Shown here in pieces: positions 16,476 to 24,179 of a DNA stretch of 64,000 nt. Position numbers and translations under genes: made by a program. Position 1 is the stretch's first letter. Each line of letters opens with the position of its first letter. The notes beneath the pieces are model-generated. The model made no database searches. It had not been told where the DNA came from and worked only from the letters and a program-made list of their open reading frames with translations. Source of the stretch: Candidatus Omnitrophota bacterium (GTDB lineage: Bacteria > Omnitrophota > Omnitrophia > Omnitrophales > Aquincolibacteriaceae); the NCBI GenBank assembly GCA_020632475.1, contig JACKFM010000001.1, forward strand, positions 124,001 to 188,000, in the 5' to 3' direction.

Positions 16476-16502
16476 TTAGCAGTCTCATTCTGTGAGTGCT
16501 AA
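16476..16502. promoter_or_regulatory. CIRCE operator (HrcA binding site)
   Basis: TTAGCAGTC-N9-GAGTGCTAA, one mismatch from the consensus TTAGCACTC-N9-GAGTGCTAA. It starts 12 bases downstream of the -10 box of the groEL promoter, the classical position for HrcA repression. No second CIRCE is seen upstream of groES or of the second groEL. Confidence 0.95.
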
Positions 16503-16513
16503 TGAAGGGCTTC

Positions 16514-16541
16514 ATTCTAGGCTAAACCCTTGAAAAATCAA
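16514..16541 (-). promoter_or_regulatory. Promoter of the groEL-groES-groEL operon
   Basis: On the minus strand: TTGATT (16541-16536), a 16-base spacer and TAGAAT (16519-16514). The predicted start point falls in or just before the CIRCE operator. A small palindrome, CCCTTGA/TCAAGGG, overlaps the -35 region. Confidence 0.75.
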
Positions 16542-16641
16542 GGGAAATGTAGACCTTAGCCAGGCCGCAGGCAGGGATAGCACAGGGGATCGAGCCTGGC
16601 ACAGTGTGTCAAAAAAGATCAGAGTATGTGCCAATGAAAGA

Positions 16642-16674
16642 ACCGGACGCCCTCCCTAAGGGACGGCGTGTGGT
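16642..16674. repeat. CGGACGCCGTCC palindrome family, copy 1 (short)
   Basis: ACCGGACGCCCTCCC and GGGACGGCGT form a compact hairpin around TAA. Compared with the 79-bp copy at 18052-18130 the middle is missing. It lies just downstream of coaX on the minus strand. Confidence 0.75.
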
Positions 16675-16685
16675 CAATTGAACGG

Positions 16686-17495
16686 TCAATTCGAACGAAT
16701 GTGCTCTTTAAAGAGAAGTAGCAGTGACTTGATCGAATGCAGTGGATCGACGGCCTCAAAATTGTTCACGTAAGACTTTAAATGTTTTGTAAATCCGCCT
16801 GTAGCAATGACTTTGAGCGATTGCCCGTAGCGTTTTTTAAATCGTGTAATCAACTCATCGGTCATGGCTCCGTAGCCCTCAAGAATACCGGAGCGCATGC
16901 AGTCATAGGTCGTACGCCCCAAAAAGGCTTTGTGGTTTTTGGGGAGCTCCAGGTTTTTGGGGATCAGTGCAGCCCGATTGAGTAATGCCTGAAAAGCAAT
17001 TTCAGGCCCGGGGATAATCATCCCGCCTTCAAAAACGCCCTGTTTTGAAACATAATCTGCGGTGATGGCGGTTCCAAAGTCGATCATGAGCAGAGGCCCT
17101 TTGTAGATTTTAAGAGCTCCAAAGATATTGACGAGCCTGTCAATTCCTAACTTGTTTTTATAGCGGTACTTATGGTGTACAGGCACAGGCAGATTTTTCC
17201 CGGCGACCCAGAGTCGTGTGCCATTATATTTTTTTAGAGTTTTATGAATAATAAGATTTATTTCTGGGACGACAGAGCTTAAAACAACATTAGATGAAAT
17301 AAACAAACCACTTTTGTTTATTTTTTGAATCAATTTTGGGATATCGTTATGAATGCAGGATCCATGCTCTAAAAGCCGCCCGCCACGATAAATACCGTAG
17401 GTCGCCGAGGTGTTTCCGGCATCGATGAGAATGATGGCGGGATCGTGCGAGGTTTTTTTGTTTTTTCTCGATCGTATTCTTTTTGTGTTGCGCAT
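16686..17495 (-). CDS. coaX: Type III pantothenate kinase
   Basis: ATP-dependent phosphorylation of pantothenate, the first step of coenzyme A synthesis. The 269-residue protein has the ASKHA-fold features of CoaX: IILIDAGNTSATYGIY (residues about 21-36), GIDRLVN, LMIDFGTAITADYV (about 135-148), GGMIIPG and the second phosphate-binding motif ATGGF near the C-terminus. A basic N-terminal extension (RSRKNKK) precedes the domain. It lies 2 bases after birA on the minus strand, a pairing common in bacteria. Confidence 0.93.
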   Translation of the reverse strand: MRNTKRIRSRKNKKTSHDPAIILIDAGNTSATYGIYRGGRLLEHGSCIHNDIPKLIQKINKSGLFISSNVVLSSVVPEINLIIHKTLKKYNGTRLWVAGKNLPVPVHHKYRYKNKLGIDRLVNIFGALKIYKGPLLMIDFGTAITADYVSKQGVFEGGMIIPGPEIAFQALLNRAALIPKNLELPKNHKAFLGRTTYDCMRSGILEGYGAMTDELITRFKKRYGQSLKVIATGGFTKHLKSYVNNFEAVDPLHSIKSLLLLFKEHIRSN

Positions 17496-17497
17496 AG

Positions 17498-18043
17498 TTA
17501 TCCCTTGAGGGTGGTCAGATCGGCGGCAAGCTGTGCAAGAATCTGCTGTAAAATCCGGTTACGATCATGCAGTCGTCCCGTTTCGTTTTTCATGGATGTC
17601 CCGATTTTGGGCAGCTCAACGGATTCTGCGTTGACGTTCAACCCCACACCAATAACGACATATTCCAACTGCGCAGTTCCTCCGATGCTGGAGGAGGATT
17701 CGACGAGTGTTCCGCAAATTTTCTTCTCACCGATCATCAAATCGTTTGGATTTTTAAACGAGGTTTTGATTTGATAATCATGTTCAAGGACCTTGGCAAT
17801 GGCTCTGCAGGTAATTTGAGTAATCATGGGCGCTTTATTAATACTGATCGCAGGCCGCAGCAGAATTGAGAAAAGCAGATTTTTGCCGACCGTGGACTCC
17901 CAGGTGCGTCCGGGTTTTCCACGTCCGCCGGTCTGATAATCTGTCGTGATGACCAGTCCTGCGGGTTCGCCTTGTGAAGCGAGTTCCAGCGCCAGGGTAT
18001 TGGTTGATTCGAGTTCGGGATAATGTTGGATGAGGAATTCCAT
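17498..18043 (-). CDS. birA: Biotin-[acetyl-CoA carboxylase] ligase, short form
   Basis: Activates biotin to biotinyl-AMP and attaches it to the biotin carrier lysine. The 181-residue protein is the catalytic core only: it lacks the DNA-binding domain of bifunctional BirA and most of the C-terminal SH3-like domain. Key motifs are ESTN at residues about 13-16, TGGRGKPGRTWES (about 38-50, the biotinyl-AMP loop), FKNPNDLMIGEKKICGTLVE (about 96-115) and VIGVGLNVN. It cannot act as a repressor. A palindromic repeat occupies the upstream gap to alr, ending 8 bases before the ATG, and no ribosome binding site is visible. Confidence 0.92.
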   Translation of the reverse strand: MEFLIQHYPELESTNTLALELASQGEPAGLVITTDYQTGGRGKPGRTWESTVGKNLLFSILLRPAISINKAPMITQITCRAIAKVLEHDYQIKTSFKNPNDLMIGEKKICGTLVESSSSIGGTAQLEYVVIGVGLNVNAESVELPKIGTSMKNETGRLHDRNRILQQILAQLAADLTTLKG

Positions 18044-18051
18044 AGTTTTGT

Positions 18052-18130
18052 ACCGGACGCTGTTCCATAAAGGGAGTGGTTAAGTCATGAAAAGACACCG
18101 TTACCCCCTCCCTAAGGGACGGCGTCCGAT
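18052..18130. repeat. CGGACGCCGTCC palindrome family, copy 2 (long)
   Basis: ACCGGACGCTGTTCC (18052-18066) pairs with the arm ending GGGACGGCGTCCGAT (18116-18130); AGGGAG and CTCCCT continue the stem inward. The 79-bp element fills the gap between alr and birA. Confidence 0.8.
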
Positions 18131-18141
18131 CAAATCAGTCG

Positions 18142-19272
18142 TTAGTGATAAAATCTCGGGATACTGGGTAAAAGGCGTGTAACGATTTCATACGGAATTG
18201 TGCCGCTCCATAATGCTACATCTTCAACGCGAATACGGTCGCCGCCGTTTTCACCGATCAGCGTGATTTCATCCTCTTCACTGATTAAATCATCGTTAAA
18301 ATTGATGGTCATATAGTCCATTGAAATTCGTCCGGCCAGTTGGTAGCGTTTGCCGCGGTGTAAAATTTCAGCCGAAGACCAGGCCGGAAAAGGATAGCCG
18401 TGGCTGTATCCCACGGGAAAAACCGCGATATTGACCGGCTTTTCAGCTTTAAAATTACGGCCATAACCGGCCGTGGCTCCGGCATTCAGCCGTTTGACCA
18501 TCACGGCACGACTTTTGAGCGTGAGGGCCGGTAAAATTTTAAGCTCGGATTTAAGCGAGGGATCCGGATAAATTCCGTAAAGCATAAGACCCGGGCGCAT
18601 CATATTGAGAATCTCGTGGTTTCTTTTAAGGATCCCTGCACTGTTGGCCGCATGGCGGTATTCAAAGTGGATGCCTTTTTCTTTCAGGCTCCGCAGAAGG
18701 TCGGCGAAGATATCCAGCTGAGTTTCTGAAAACCCGTCGTTACTTTCCGCCGTCGGGAAATGCGTGTAAAGACCTTCCAATTTAAGATTTTTGAGTTCGT
18801 GAATTTTCTCAAGGGTATTGACGGCTCTGGAATAAGGGATGCCCAGCCGTCCCATACCGGTATCCACTTTGATGTGAACAGAAGTCGTTTTTGCAAATGA
18901 AGAGGAAATCTCGGAAATCTCCCGGGCTTCCTCAAAACTTGAAACGCTGAGCGTGAAATGATTCATGACCGCGGTATGGATTTCAGGTCCGAAAAGACGG
19001 CCCAGAATAAAAACCGGCCGTGTAATTTGATGTTCTTTAAGATTCATCGCTTCTTTGAGAGAAGAAACAGCAAAGTAGGTGACTTGCCCTGAAAGGGCTT
19101 TGGCGGTTTGAATCAGGCCGTGTCCGTATGCATTGGCTTTGACGATGGCCATGACATAAGGGGTTTGGGGAGCGTAGCGGCAAAGAGCCTCAAGATTATT
19201 TGTCAGATGGCTCAGACGGATTTCGATCCAGGTTCCGTGTTGTGATTTCTGCAGCGTATCAACAAAAGACAT
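18142..19272 (-). CDS. alr: Alanine racemase
   Basis: PLP-dependent interconversion of L- and D-alanine for peptidoglycan. The 376-residue protein has the PLP-lysine motif VMAIVKANAYGHG (lysine near residue 45), the substrate-side stretch VDTGMGRLG, MRPGLMLYGIYP, and the C-terminal catalytic tyrosine region GYGRNF with GRISMDYMTI. Length and domain order (TIM barrel then beta domain) are normal. It lies 13 bases downstream of tsaB on the minus strand. Confidence 0.97.
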   Translation of the reverse strand: MSFVDTLQKSQHGTWIEIRLSHLTNNLEALCRYAPQTPYVMAIVKANAYGHGLIQTAKALSGQVTYFAVSSLKEAMNLKEHQITRPVFILGRLFGPEIHTAVMNHFTLSVSSFEEAREISEISSSFAKTTSVHIKVDTGMGRLGIPYSRAVNTLEKIHELKNLKLEGLYTHFPTAESNDGFSETQLDIFADLLRSLKEKGIHFEYRHAANSAGILKRNHEILNMMRPGLMLYGIYPDPSLKSELKILPALTLKSRAVMVKRLNAGATAGYGRNFKAEKPVNIAVFPVGYSHGYPFPAWSSAEILHRGKRYQLAGRISMDYMTINFNDDLISEEDEITLIGENGGDRIRVEDVALWSGTIPYEIVTRLLPSIPRFYH

Positions 19273-19285
19273 CTGAAACGATTCC

Positions 19286-20008
19286 TTATGGAGAGACAGC
19301 TAGAGCGCGTTTCTCTTCTGCCTCGGATAAACGAAAATATAAAGGCTGAAAATCCGCTGCTGTTTTTAAAGGTTTTAAACGAACGTCCGGTGATTTTACC
19401 AGACCTTTGTTCGGTACCCAGCGGATCATGGATGAAGCTCTAGGATACCAGAAAGACTCAGGTAAAAAATGAATTTTTTTTGTTTTCAATTCTTTTTTGA
19501 TTCGATCGCCGTATTGAATGCAGGCATCTCCGGCAAGATAAGCCCCGGCGGGAATTTGTCCAAGCCACTCATCGGCATCCAGGACCCGAAGAGTCGCCGT
19601 GGCCACCCAATGTCCGTTCGTGCGAAGATAGGTGCGGTGATAGATTTTTTGACGGCGCGCATCCAGACATACCTCCAGGACGGTGTGATCCGGCAAATCG
19701 GCATTTTCAGCGATGATATCGGTTGAAACGGCACCGTAACACAGCCTTGAACGGACCAATTGCAGACTTTTAAGGGTTGCAAATCCGATGCGCAGCCCGG
19801 TAAAAGATCCCGGCCCCGCACCGATGAGGCACGTATCGATTTGTGCGATGTTAAGCTTTTTTCGTTTTAGAAGTGTATTGATTGAGGGCAGAAGATTTTC
19901 GGCATGTTTCATAAAGCCCTGGATATGAATTTCTGAAACAGGGCCGTTTTCTTTTTTAACCGCAACACTAAGGACCTGGCTGGAGGTTTCAAAGGCAAGA
20001 ATATTCAT
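19286..20008 (-). CDS. tsaB: tRNA threonylcarbamoyladenosine biosynthesis protein TsaB
   Basis: A partner of TsaD and TsaE in formation of t6A37 on ANN-decoding tRNAs. The 240-residue protein starts with MNILAFETSSQVLSVAV, followed by HAENLLPSI and GAGPGSFTGLRIG (residues about 64-76), the hallmark of TsaB. The C-terminal half is more variable, as usual. It heads a minus-strand set tsaB-alr-birA-coaX. tsaD and tsaE are not in this window. Confidence 0.95.
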   Translation of the reverse strand: MNILAFETSSQVLSVAVKKENGPVSEIHIQGFMKHAENLLPSINTLLKRKKLNIAQIDTCLIGAGPGSFTGLRIGFATLKSLQLVRSRLCYGAVSTDIIAENADLPDHTVLEVCLDARRQKIYHRTYLRTNGHWVATATLRVLDADEWLGQIPAGAYLAGDACIQYGDRIKKELKTKKIHFLPESFWYPRASSMIRWVPNKGLVKSPDVRLKPLKTAADFQPLYFRLSEAEEKRALAVSP

Positions 20009-20103
20009 AACGGCGAATTTTACCGGACGTTGCCTTGAAGGGAAAGGGTTAATTCTAAATGAAGTGCATCCTTTCTCGTCAGCCGGCAGCCGGTAAAAGT
20101 ACT

Positions 20104-20131
20104 TTGATTTAAAGATAAAGAGTTTTATAAT
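20104..20131 (+). promoter_or_regulatory. Promoter of the gene at 20164
   Basis: TTGATT (20104-20109), a 16-base spacer and TATAAT (20126-20131), 32 bases upstream of the ATG, with an AAAAGAGA element as weak ribosome binding site. Confidence 0.65.
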
Positions 20132-20163
20132 GTGCCACCAAAATCAACAGAAAAGAGATCCCC

Positions 20164-21378
20164 ATGGAAAAACGAGATTGGCTGCAATTTATTTCCTCTC
20201 ATATTAAATCCCAGATTTCTTTAGACATTACCCGTAAAGCTCAGGCCTGGGCCTTGGCGCTTTTGGGTTTTTTTGCACTTGGGTCAGCCCTGCATGCGGG
20301 AGCTGAGGTGTCGAGCCGTCCGTTCTTATACGGGACAAAAGTTCTCTTTCTGGTTTTGTTTCATTTTGTGGCGATTTTGGCAGGGTATCTTCCGAATATT
20401 TTACAGAAAGGCGAAAAACCGGCCGCACGGCTTTTAGGCGTGCGTGACTTTACGACTTTAACGGCCGTAAGCCTGGTCTGCGGTTTTTATTTGTTGGTGA
20501 ACTTTTCATTGAGTTCACAACTGGTCAAAGACCTTGAAGACATGCGTCTTTCAAATTTTTTTGGATTTGCCGTGTGGTTGAATTATGGTGTAGCGCTGAC
20601 TTATTTATTATTAGGTGCTTTTGATTTGCTGAGTTATAGCTTTTTTACCCAGGCGTTGGTCAAAACTGTTGAGAAATTCAAAAAATGGCCTCAGGTGATG
20701 ACCGGTGTCCATATGGTCTTAATTCTAAGCCTTGGGTTTGCTTATACTGAATTAGAACCGGTCGGCAGCGCCCGTTTTTTTGAACAACTCAATATCGCCG
20801 GGCTATTCTGGACGTTTATTCTCTCCATGGTTTTCTTCCTCGGGAAACTGCTGTATGCCTCGCCGCTTAAAACATTGACCGATCTCGAACTTGAAGTGAT
20901 TTCAGACCGTCTGCACAGGGGAGAGGATGTCCTTCAGCGTTTCAAGGATGCTTCAATTAATCGCCGCCTGGCTTTCTGGATCGGCCGTTTGTCTCATCAC
21001 GTTGCGTCGCGCTCACACGAGATTGCCGAAAATACGCATGAAGCCGTGGCTCTGATCGATCATGAAAAACCCAGCGAGGTTGATCTGCGCAAAGTTGAAG
21101 ATCGCTACAAAAAAGCAGAGTCTATTTTTAAGAAGTTTGAAAGGGAAAATCAGAAATATCTGCTTGCGGCAACATGTTTTGATTTAAATGAAGAAGAGCG
21201 TGATAAGATTGAAAAATTGCGTGACTTATTTTCCCGTGAACTACGCAATGCCAAGATTGAACTGGCCAGCGTGCGCAAACGGATTGATGAACGTCTTCTT
21301 TCGATTCGAAATGCCCAGACGCAACTGCCCGCTCCCGAGCAACCCGCCCAACAAAAACTTTCGCTTCCTCAATCTTAA
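20164..21378 (+). CDS. Membrane protein with C-terminal coiled coil, unknown function
   Basis: A 404-residue protein in two halves. Residues about 25-235 hold six hydrophobic segments. Residues about 240-390 are soluble, charged and predicted coiled-coil-rich (LTDLELEVISDRLHRGEDVLQ, then long Glu/Lys heptad-like stretches to RIDERLLSIR), ending in a proline/glutamine-rich tail. No known family was recognised. It has its own promoter and is convergent with the TPR lipoprotein gene 15 bases away. A membrane-anchored scaffold or signalling role is possible, but nothing shows it directly. Confidence 0.75.
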   Translation: MEKRDWLQFISSHIKSQISLDITRKAQAWALALLGFFALGSALHAGAEVSSRPFLYGTKVLFLVLFHFVAILAGYLPNILQKGEKPAARLLGVRDFTTLTAVSLVCGFYLLVNFSLSSQLVKDLEDMRLSNFFGFAVWLNYGVALTYLLLGAFDLLSYSFFTQALVKTVEKFKKWPQVMTGVHMVLILSLGFAYTELEPVGSARFFEQLNIAGLFWTFILSMVFFLGKLLYASPLKTLTDLELEVISDRLHRGEDVLQRFKDASINRRLAFWIGRLSHHVASRSHEIAENTHEAVALIDHEKPSEVDLRKVEDRYKKAESIFKKFERENQKYLLAATCFDLNEEERDKIEKLRDLFSRELRNAKIELASVRKRIDERLLSIRNAQTQLPAPEQPAQQKLSLPQS

Positions 21379-21393
21379 TTAATCGGTCAGCAA

Positions 21394-21963
21394 CTATTTT
21401 TGATCGGCCGATCCGTGCATGCTTTGGGCAATCTGTGCGAGGATCGCTTTAGTCGGCGCATGATTGGGGTCAATTTTAAGCGCTTTTTGGTAGAAATTCA
21501 TGGCAGCCTGGGGTTGCCCCGAAGCAAACGCCAAATTTCCGAGATTGTAGAAAGGCCCGGGAGAATTCGGATTTTTTTGTGCTGCTGTAGTAAAGTTTGC
21601 CAACGCGCCCTTTACATCTCCTTTTTTGACGGAGACAAGTCCCATACCGATATAATTTTCCGAATCATCAGGATTGAGCAATATGGCCCGTTCATAAGCA
21701 TTTTGGGCCTGTTCAATATTTCCCTGGGCAAGTAAGGTTTCTCCAAGCAGTGTATAGGCCGGTTCATTTTTAGGATCGGCCGTAAGGACTTCTTTGAGTT
21801 TAGCCAGGGCCTGGCCGAATTGGCGCTGCTCAATTAAACTTTGGACTTCTTTGGTCAAGGATGACTCGGTCTTGGAAACGGGTGCCGCTTTTTGACAGCC
21901 GGCCGCTGCAATTGAAATGACGATAAAGGATGATATCAGAAGCGGATAGGACAATTTTTTCAT
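21394..21963 (-). CDS. TPR-repeat lipoprotein
   Basis: A 189-residue protein with a lipoprotein signal peptide: a hydrophobic stretch then AAAGC, with the lipidated cysteine at residue 23. The mature part is built of about four tetratricopeptide repeats (for example AYTLLGETLLAQGNIEQAQ, NYIGMGLVSVKKGDVKGAL and FYNLGNLAFASGQPQAAM), scaffolds for protein-protein contacts at the membrane surface. No partner is suggested by the neighbours. It is a stand-alone gene with a GGAGTT site before the ATG. Confidence 0.88.
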   Translation of the reverse strand: MKKLSYPLLISSFIVISIAAAGCQKAAPVSKTESSLTKEVQSLIEQRQFGQALAKLKEVLTADPKNEPAYTLLGETLLAQGNIEQAQNAYERAILLNPDDSENYIGMGLVSVKKGDVKGALANFTTAAQKNPNSPGPFYNLGNLAFASGQPQAAMNFYQKALKIDPNHAPTKAILAQIAQSMHGSADQK

Positions 21964-22173
21964 TACAAACTCCTTGATTAACCACTGATTGCATTGGGTG
22001 AGCCTGCAAGGCTCAATATATTAGACCCTAACATTATGAGGCTAAAATTGCAAGAATAAGTTATACTTATAAAGCAGGTTGTTGTTAAAGTTTTAAATCG
22101 TATGGGCGGGATCGTGGTTGAAGTGTGGAAACTTGAGAATCCGGCCGATATAAAGTTAAGAAATTAATTCGAT

Positions 22174-22580
22174 ATGAAAAACAGATTAGTCATTTTTACA
22201 ATACTCTTTTTAATGATGAATGCCTCGATCACGGCATTGGATTGCGGCTGTGCCTATGCTTTTATGGCCCGGGATCAGATTCAAAAAACTGAAACAATGC
22301 CTTGTCATTCCGATCAATCCCCGAGTCATCCGGAAAACGAATGTTGTCCCGGATGCCGGCTTGCCAAGCAAATGATTAAATCTGAGCCGCGCTTATGCAG
22401 ACTCAGAATAAATCGTTTTCGCTTTTTGCAAAAGACTCTAGTGTAGTTGCCTTCGACGGCTTTCTTTTGCCGTCATCTTTTTCCCTAAGACAAAATCCCG
22501 GGATAACCTCTGATGAAGGGCGGAGTGTGCCCGGAATCAACACGCCTCTCTTTCTTCTTTTCCGTTCTCTCCTGATTTGA
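22174..22580 (+). pseudogene. Secreted Cys/His-rich metal-resistance protein, frameshifted
   Basis: The first frame (22174-22446) encodes a signal peptide followed by a Cys/His-rich segment (DCGCAYAF, PCHSDQSPSHPENECCPGC), then degenerates into Arg-rich sequence. The -1 frame is open from 22386 to 22580 and encodes a tail ending in GINTPLFLLFRSLLI. My recollection is that small proteins upstream of Cus-type operons end in a similar P-L-Y-L-L-x-S-L-L-I manner. The two halves together look like one protein of about 135 residues broken by a single-base shift between 22386 and 22446. No classic slippery heptamer was found, so mutation or an assembly error is more likely than programmed frameshifting. 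The head of the metal-efflux island suggests a periplasmic metal-binding role. Confidence 0.55.
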
Positions 22581-22659
22581 TCGATTCTCCCAGGACTCCG
22601 GCATAGAAATTCAACGGCCGGATGTGAAGATGATATTTATTTTCAAACGGAGGATTGCG

Positions 22660-24054
22660 ATGAAACCTGTATCGGGACAACATCAAACCCAAAAAACAAA
22701 TAAATTTTTTAGTCTAAGAGACTGCATGCGTATGCTTGTGCAGGCCGTGCTGTTTGCCTTGATCACGGCTTCAAGTGTGAACGCTCTGGCGGGCCTTTCC
22801 GGTGATGAGAAAAAAGAATTGCACCGTCTGGATCAATCTTTTCAGGATTTACCGCAATCCGATAATTCGGCTAAGTTAACACTGGCTTCAATTCTGCACG
22901 AAGGATCGTTGGCCAATCCCGCACTTAAAAAAGCATTCTATGAATGGAAGGCGGCGGTGCAACAAATTACCCAAGCCCGCAGTCTGGAAGACCCGCAATT
23001 TACTTTCAAACAGTTTTTAAACGAAGTGGAAACCCGTGTCGGGCCCCAGCGTCAGGCCTTTGCTGTGATGCAGGAGATTCCGTTCCCGGGAAAACTTTAT
23101 GAGCGAGGCAAAGCCGCGACGGCCGAAGCCCGTCAAAAGTATGCCGACTTTGAAAAGGTGCGGTTGACGACAGTTTATGAATTGAAGGATGTTTTTTTTG
23201 AGTATTGGTTTTTATATAAAAAGATTGCGGTGACTGAGAAGAATATGGAGTTGCTGAAACATTTTGAAAGTGTGGCGCAATCCAAATTCAAATCCGGTCT
23301 GGCCAAGAACCAGGATCTTTTGAAAGCACAAGTCGAATTGGGGAAGCTGGAAAATGATCTGATCACACTGCATGATTATGAACTTCCGCTCAAGGCTATG
23401 CTGAACGCTCTTTTAAATCGTGATGTGGTCTCACCAGTCGGTTCGCCCGAAGAGATTGCGTTTTCGCTGATTGAACTGGATGAAGAAGACGTGATGCAGG
23501 CTTTTGAAAAAAATAATCCTGATTTATTGAAGGCGGCCCAGCGCATTGAAAAGGCACAAAATGAGCTGATGCTTGCGCGACTTGATTTTTTACCTGACAC
23601 CACGGTGGGGTATGAGCATATCCGGGTGGACGGAGGCCATGATGCCGATGCCCTGTCTTTTCGCGTGAATGTACCGCTGTGGTACGGTAAGCAGAAAAGT
23701 CAGCTTGAAGAAGCTAAGGCGGACCGTCAGGCGGCGATGGCCGCGCAAGATGGCGTAGAACATGATTTGGAAGCGGCCTTGAAAATGGTGCTTTTCAAAA
23801 TCAAAGATTCCGAGCGCCAGATCAAACTTTATCGCGATGCCTTGGTGCCCAAGGCCGAACAAATGCTGAATGCCTCGGAAACCGCTTATTCAAGCGGAGG
23901 GATTGATTTTTTATATTTAATTGACAGTGAACGCACTCTGTTGGAATTTCAATTGGGTTATTATCAGGCCATTCGGAATTATGAACAGCGTCTGGCAGAA
24001 CTTGAGATGATGATCGGGCAAATGTTAACCCCTGGCAATGAACATCAGGGATAA
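22660..24054 (+). CDS. TolC-family outer-membrane efflux protein (CusC-like)
   Basis: The outer-membrane channel of a tripartite metal exporter. The 464-residue protein has a signal-type N-terminus (hydrophobic segment near residues 25-45 ending SSVNALAG) and the two long helical OEP repeats: ANPALKKAFYEWKAA, VMQEIPFPGKLYERG, then NPDLLKAAQRIEKAQNEL and FRVNVPLWYGKQKSQLEEAK. The start at 22660 was chosen because a CGGAGGA site lies five bases before it; an in-frame GTG at 22624 has none. Its stop codon lies in the first unit of a tandem repeat. The CusB- and CusA-like genes follow. Confidence 0.88.
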   Translation: MKPVSGQHQTQKTNKFFSLRDCMRMLVQAVLFALITASSVNALAGLSGDEKKELHRLDQSFQDLPQSDNSAKLTLASILHEGSLANPALKKAFYEWKAAVQQITQARSLEDPQFTFKQFLNEVETRVGPQRQAFAVMQEIPFPGKLYERGKAATAEARQKYADFEKVRLTTVYELKDVFFEYWFLYKKIAVTEKNMELLKHFESVAQSKFKSGLAKNQDLLKAQVELGKLENDLITLHDYELPLKAMLNALLNRDVVSPVGSPEEIAFSLIELDEEDVMQAFEKNNPDLLKAAQRIEKAQNELMLARLDFLPDTTVGYEHIRVDGGHDADALSFRVNVPLWYGKQKSQLEEAKADRQAAMAAQDGVEHDLEAALKMVLFKIKDSERQIKLYRDALVPKAEQMLNASETAYSSGGIDFLYLIDSERTLLEFQLGYYQAIRNYEQRLAELEMMIGQMLTPGNEHQG

Positions 24055-24159
24055 GATGCTCTAATCAATCAAAAACACTTGATAAGAGCCTCTACCCCTG
24101 ACCATAAACGTCAGGGATAAGATGCTCTAATCAATCAAAACACTTGATAAGAGCCTCTA
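24029..24159 (+). repeat. Tandem 66/65-bp repeat with two hairpins per unit
   Basis: Unit 1 (24029-24094) and unit 2 (24095-24159) abut exactly. Each contains CCCTG/CAGGG and GCTCTAATCAA/TTGATAAGAGC stems. The stretch TCAGGGATAAGATGCTCTAATC is shared almost perfectly, whereas the first loop differs (GCAATGAACA against ACCATAAACG). Unit 1 includes the last codons and stop of the CusC-like gene, and unit 2 ends 20 bases before the CusB-like ATG. Confidence 0.85.
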
Positions 24160-24179
24160 AAAAGGGGGGGAGCAGGAAA

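Larger units (their letters stand above)
16314..16685. other. Intergenic control region of the groEL operon
   Basis: A 372-base gap. From the groEL start outward it holds an untranslated leader of about 160-190 bases, the CIRCE operator, the promoter, a loose inverted repeat (GCCAGGC near 16559, GCCTGGC near 16599) and a palindromic repeat at 16642-16674. No further gene was recognised. Confidence 0.6.

Noticed and set aside
22386..22446. Programmed -1 frameshifting
   Set aside because: No X-XXY-YYZ heptamer in the correct frame and no obvious downstream stimulatory hairpin.
24029..24159. A short CRISPR array
   Set aside because: Only two units, directly abutting with no spacer, and no cas genes in the window.
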